The notes below the pieces were generated by a model. The model did no database searches and had not been told where the DNA came from. It saw only the letters and a list, made by a program, of their open reading frames with translations. A stretch of DNA of 6,657 nt from JBMNNU01 sp050942695 (GTDB taxonomy: Bacteria; Chloroflexota; UBA6077). Positions 5,758-6,657 of the stretch are shown here, piece after piece. The position numbers were made by a program, and so were the translations under genes. The stretch is taken from assembly GCA_050942695.1 (NCBI GenBank), contig JBMNNU010000181.1, positions 1 through 6,657 of the forward strand, given 5' to 3'. The number at the start of each line of letters is the position of its first letter. Within the stretch, counting starts at the first letter, position 1.

Positions 5758-5864
5758 ATGGTTCACGGCACTAGTCATGACGTAGCGTCGGGCCTTGTGC
5801 CCGACGAGGTACCACGTCGGGGACAAGCCCCGACGCTACAGATCTGGCTGTTTGTGTGAACCAT
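5758..5864. repeat. 9-bp inverted repeat enclosing the 5782-5839 palindrome
   Basis: ATGGTTCAC (5758-5766) is the exact reverse complement of GTGAACCAT (5856-5864). The pair is centred within half a base of the inner 58-bp palindrome, which gives a nested symmetric structure of 107 bp. The right arm ends at the -35 position of the GTPase promoter. It could be the outer part of an extended REPIN, a binding-site pair, or a coincidence strengthened by the shared centre. Confidence 0.4.
5782..5839. repeat. 58-bp REPIN-like palindrome of two GTAG hairpins
   Basis: The left unit (5782-5806) is GTAG, arm CGTCGGGC, loop CTTGT and arm GCCCGACG. The right unit (5839-5815, minus strand) is GTAG, arm CGTCGGGG, loop CTTGT and arm CCCCGACG. 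The two 25-bp units differ at two positions that pair with each other within each hairpin (C-G in one, G-C in the other), so both stems stay perfect. The 8-nt spacer contains GGTACC at the exact centre of symmetry. Overall, 26 of 29 opposed base pairs match. The plan of tetranucleotide, 8-bp stem and 5-nt loop is identical to the pair at 680-754, which supports one mobile repeat family. Confidence 0.75.
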
Positions 5865-5879
5865 CTCATCGCGCCCCAG

Positions 5880-5888
5880 TGATATAAT
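5880..5888 (+). promoter_or_regulatory. Extended -10 promoter of the dynamin-like GTPase gene
   Basis: TGA-TATAAT at 5880-5888 is a consensus -10 hexamer with a TGN extension. No good -35 exists at 17 bp (ACCATC, 5860-5865), as is common for extended -10 promoters. Transcription would start near 5895, leaving a leader of about 43 nt before TTG 5938. The REPIN-like palindrome lies just upstream, so it would not be in the transcript. Confidence 0.6.
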
Positions 5889-5937
5889 TAGCGCTGTAAG
5901 GGGATCTGAAACACGATTTCACCAGAGAGGTACCCTA

Positions 5938-6657
5938 TTGACCGATCTCTCGAAGCTGCTTAGTGAACGGGATAGCCAACTGCGCAACCAGACTCGAACC
6001 GCTATCGAGGATCTCCGAGCCGAACTTGCAGCTTTTGGCGCAGCCAAAGAGGATCTGGACACCCTGCGGCAGGCTGCCCTGGATTTGGAGAGCCTGTTCC
6101 TGCTGGTGGTAGTTGGGGAGTTCAACGCAGGGAAATCGGCACTGATCAACTCCCTATTAGGAGCGCCACTGCTGGAGGAGGGGGTAACACCCACCACCAC
6201 CAGCATCAACCTCCTGCATTACGGCGAAGCCGGAGCAGAGCGCTGGTTGAGCCGTCACGTTCTGGAGCGGGAGTACAACGCCCCGATCCTGCGGGATGTG
6301 GCGGTGGTGGATACCCCTGGAACCAACGCCGTCCTTCGCGAACACCAGGTGCTGACTGAGCAGTTCGTTCCCCGCAGCGACCTCGTGCTATTTGTCACTT
6401 CGGCAGACCGCCCCTTCACTGAGAGCGAGCGAGCTTTCCTGGAGGCTATTCGCAGTTGGGGCAAGAAGGTCGTGCTGGTAATCAATAAGATCGATCTGCT
6501 GCGCAACGAAAGGGAGCTCGAGCAGGTAACTGGGTTCGTTGGGGAAAAGGTCAGCCAACTGCTGGGTTTCCAGCCTCACATCTTCCCGGTTTCGGCGAGG
6601 CGTGCGAGAGAGGCTACGGGTTCCTCCGACCCTCATTTCCTGAGGCTGCAGCGCTTT
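5938..6657 (+). CDS. Dynamin-family (bacterial dynamin-like) GTPase, 3' truncated by window end
   Basis: The frame is open for 240 codons from TTG 5938 to the window end. GTPase motifs are complete: P-loop GEFNAGKS (60-67), switch-I region TPTTTSI (84-90), G3 DTPG (125-128) and G4 NKID (183-186). GEFNAGKSALINSLLG is characteristic of bacterial dynamin-like proteins rather than Era- or EngA-type GTPases, because a helical segment (about 1-53) precedes the P-loop. The full protein is probably much longer, with stalk and membrane-binding helices beyond the window. Such proteins bind and remodel membranes on the cytoplasmic face. There is no in-frame ATG, and AGAGAGG at 5924-5930 sits 7 nt before the TTG, so TTG is the likely start. 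The gene is divergent from the DUF378 pair. Family is confident; the cellular role is unknown. Confidence 0.9.
   Translation, partial: MTDLSKLLSERDSQLRNQTRTAIEDLRAELAAFGAAKEDLDTLRQAALDLESLFLLVVVGEFNAGKSALINSLLGAPLLEEGVTPTTTSINLLHYGEAGAERWLSRHVLEREYNAPILRDVAVVDTPGTNAVLREHQVLTEQFVPRSDLVLFVTSADRPFTESERAFLEAIRSWGKKVVLVINKIDLLRNERELEQVTGFVGEKVSQLLGFQPHIFPVSARRAREATGSSDPHFLRLQRF

Noticed and set aside
5362..5859. 165-aa plus-strand open frame opposite the DUF378 gene
   Set aside because: It is antisense to a DUF378 gene with a perfect ribosome site and continues through the palindromic repeat; composition is low-complexity and polar.

Overview
The window reads as a GC-moderate bacterial chromosome segment, probably environmental. 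A member of Chloroflexota or a similar monoderm-like lineage is my best guess, based on a membrane-anchored mono-haem cytochrome, an RND pump without adaptor genes, DUF378 proteins, a dynamin-like GTPase and GTAG-hairpin repeats. This is an impression from gene content, not a phylogenetic result.

Layout. Positions 3-80 hold the last codons of a plus-strand gene ending in a transmembrane helix. It is followed 16 nt later by a small membrane-anchored c-type cytochrome (97-540), so the left edge is the tail of a respiratory or electron-transfer operon. The next 369 nt (541-909) encode no credible protein. They contain a 107-bp inverted-repeat unit enclosing two 16-bp direct repeats, a REPIN-like pair of inverted GTAG hairpins (680-754), and a good sigma70-type promoter (813-841) whose -35 box lies inside a MarR-like palindrome. 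That promoter drives a two-gene efflux operon: a MarR repressor (910-1416) and, 12 nt later, a full-length HAE1/AcrB-type RND transporter (1429-4545). No membrane-fusion protein or outer-membrane factor is present.

The RND gene meets a minus-strand gene with no intergenic base: the two stop codons abut at 4543-4548. The minus-strand unit has two genes. Upstream is a 70-aa DUF378 membrane protein (5455-5667, with an AAGGAGG ribosome site). Downstream, after a 129-nt gap carrying a 16-bp-stem hairpin, is a 259-aa protein (4546-5325) that appears to fuse a second, divergent DUF378 module to a cysteine-free thioredoxin-like domain. I regard this as the most unusual protein in the window.

Divergent from the DUF378 pair, beyond a 270-nt region with a second REPIN-like palindrome (5782-5839), is a plus-strand dynamin-family GTPase. 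It starts at TTG 5938 behind an extended -10 promoter (TGA-TATAAT) and runs off the window end.

The most notable non-coding signal is four 25-bp units with the same plan: a (G/A)TAG tetranucleotide, an 8-bp stem arm, a 5-nt loop and the 8-bp return arm. They are arranged as two inverted pairs about 5 kb apart. The stem sequences differ and carry compensatory changes. This matches the architecture of REP/REPIN elements mobilised by Y1 (TnpA-REP/RAYT) transposases.
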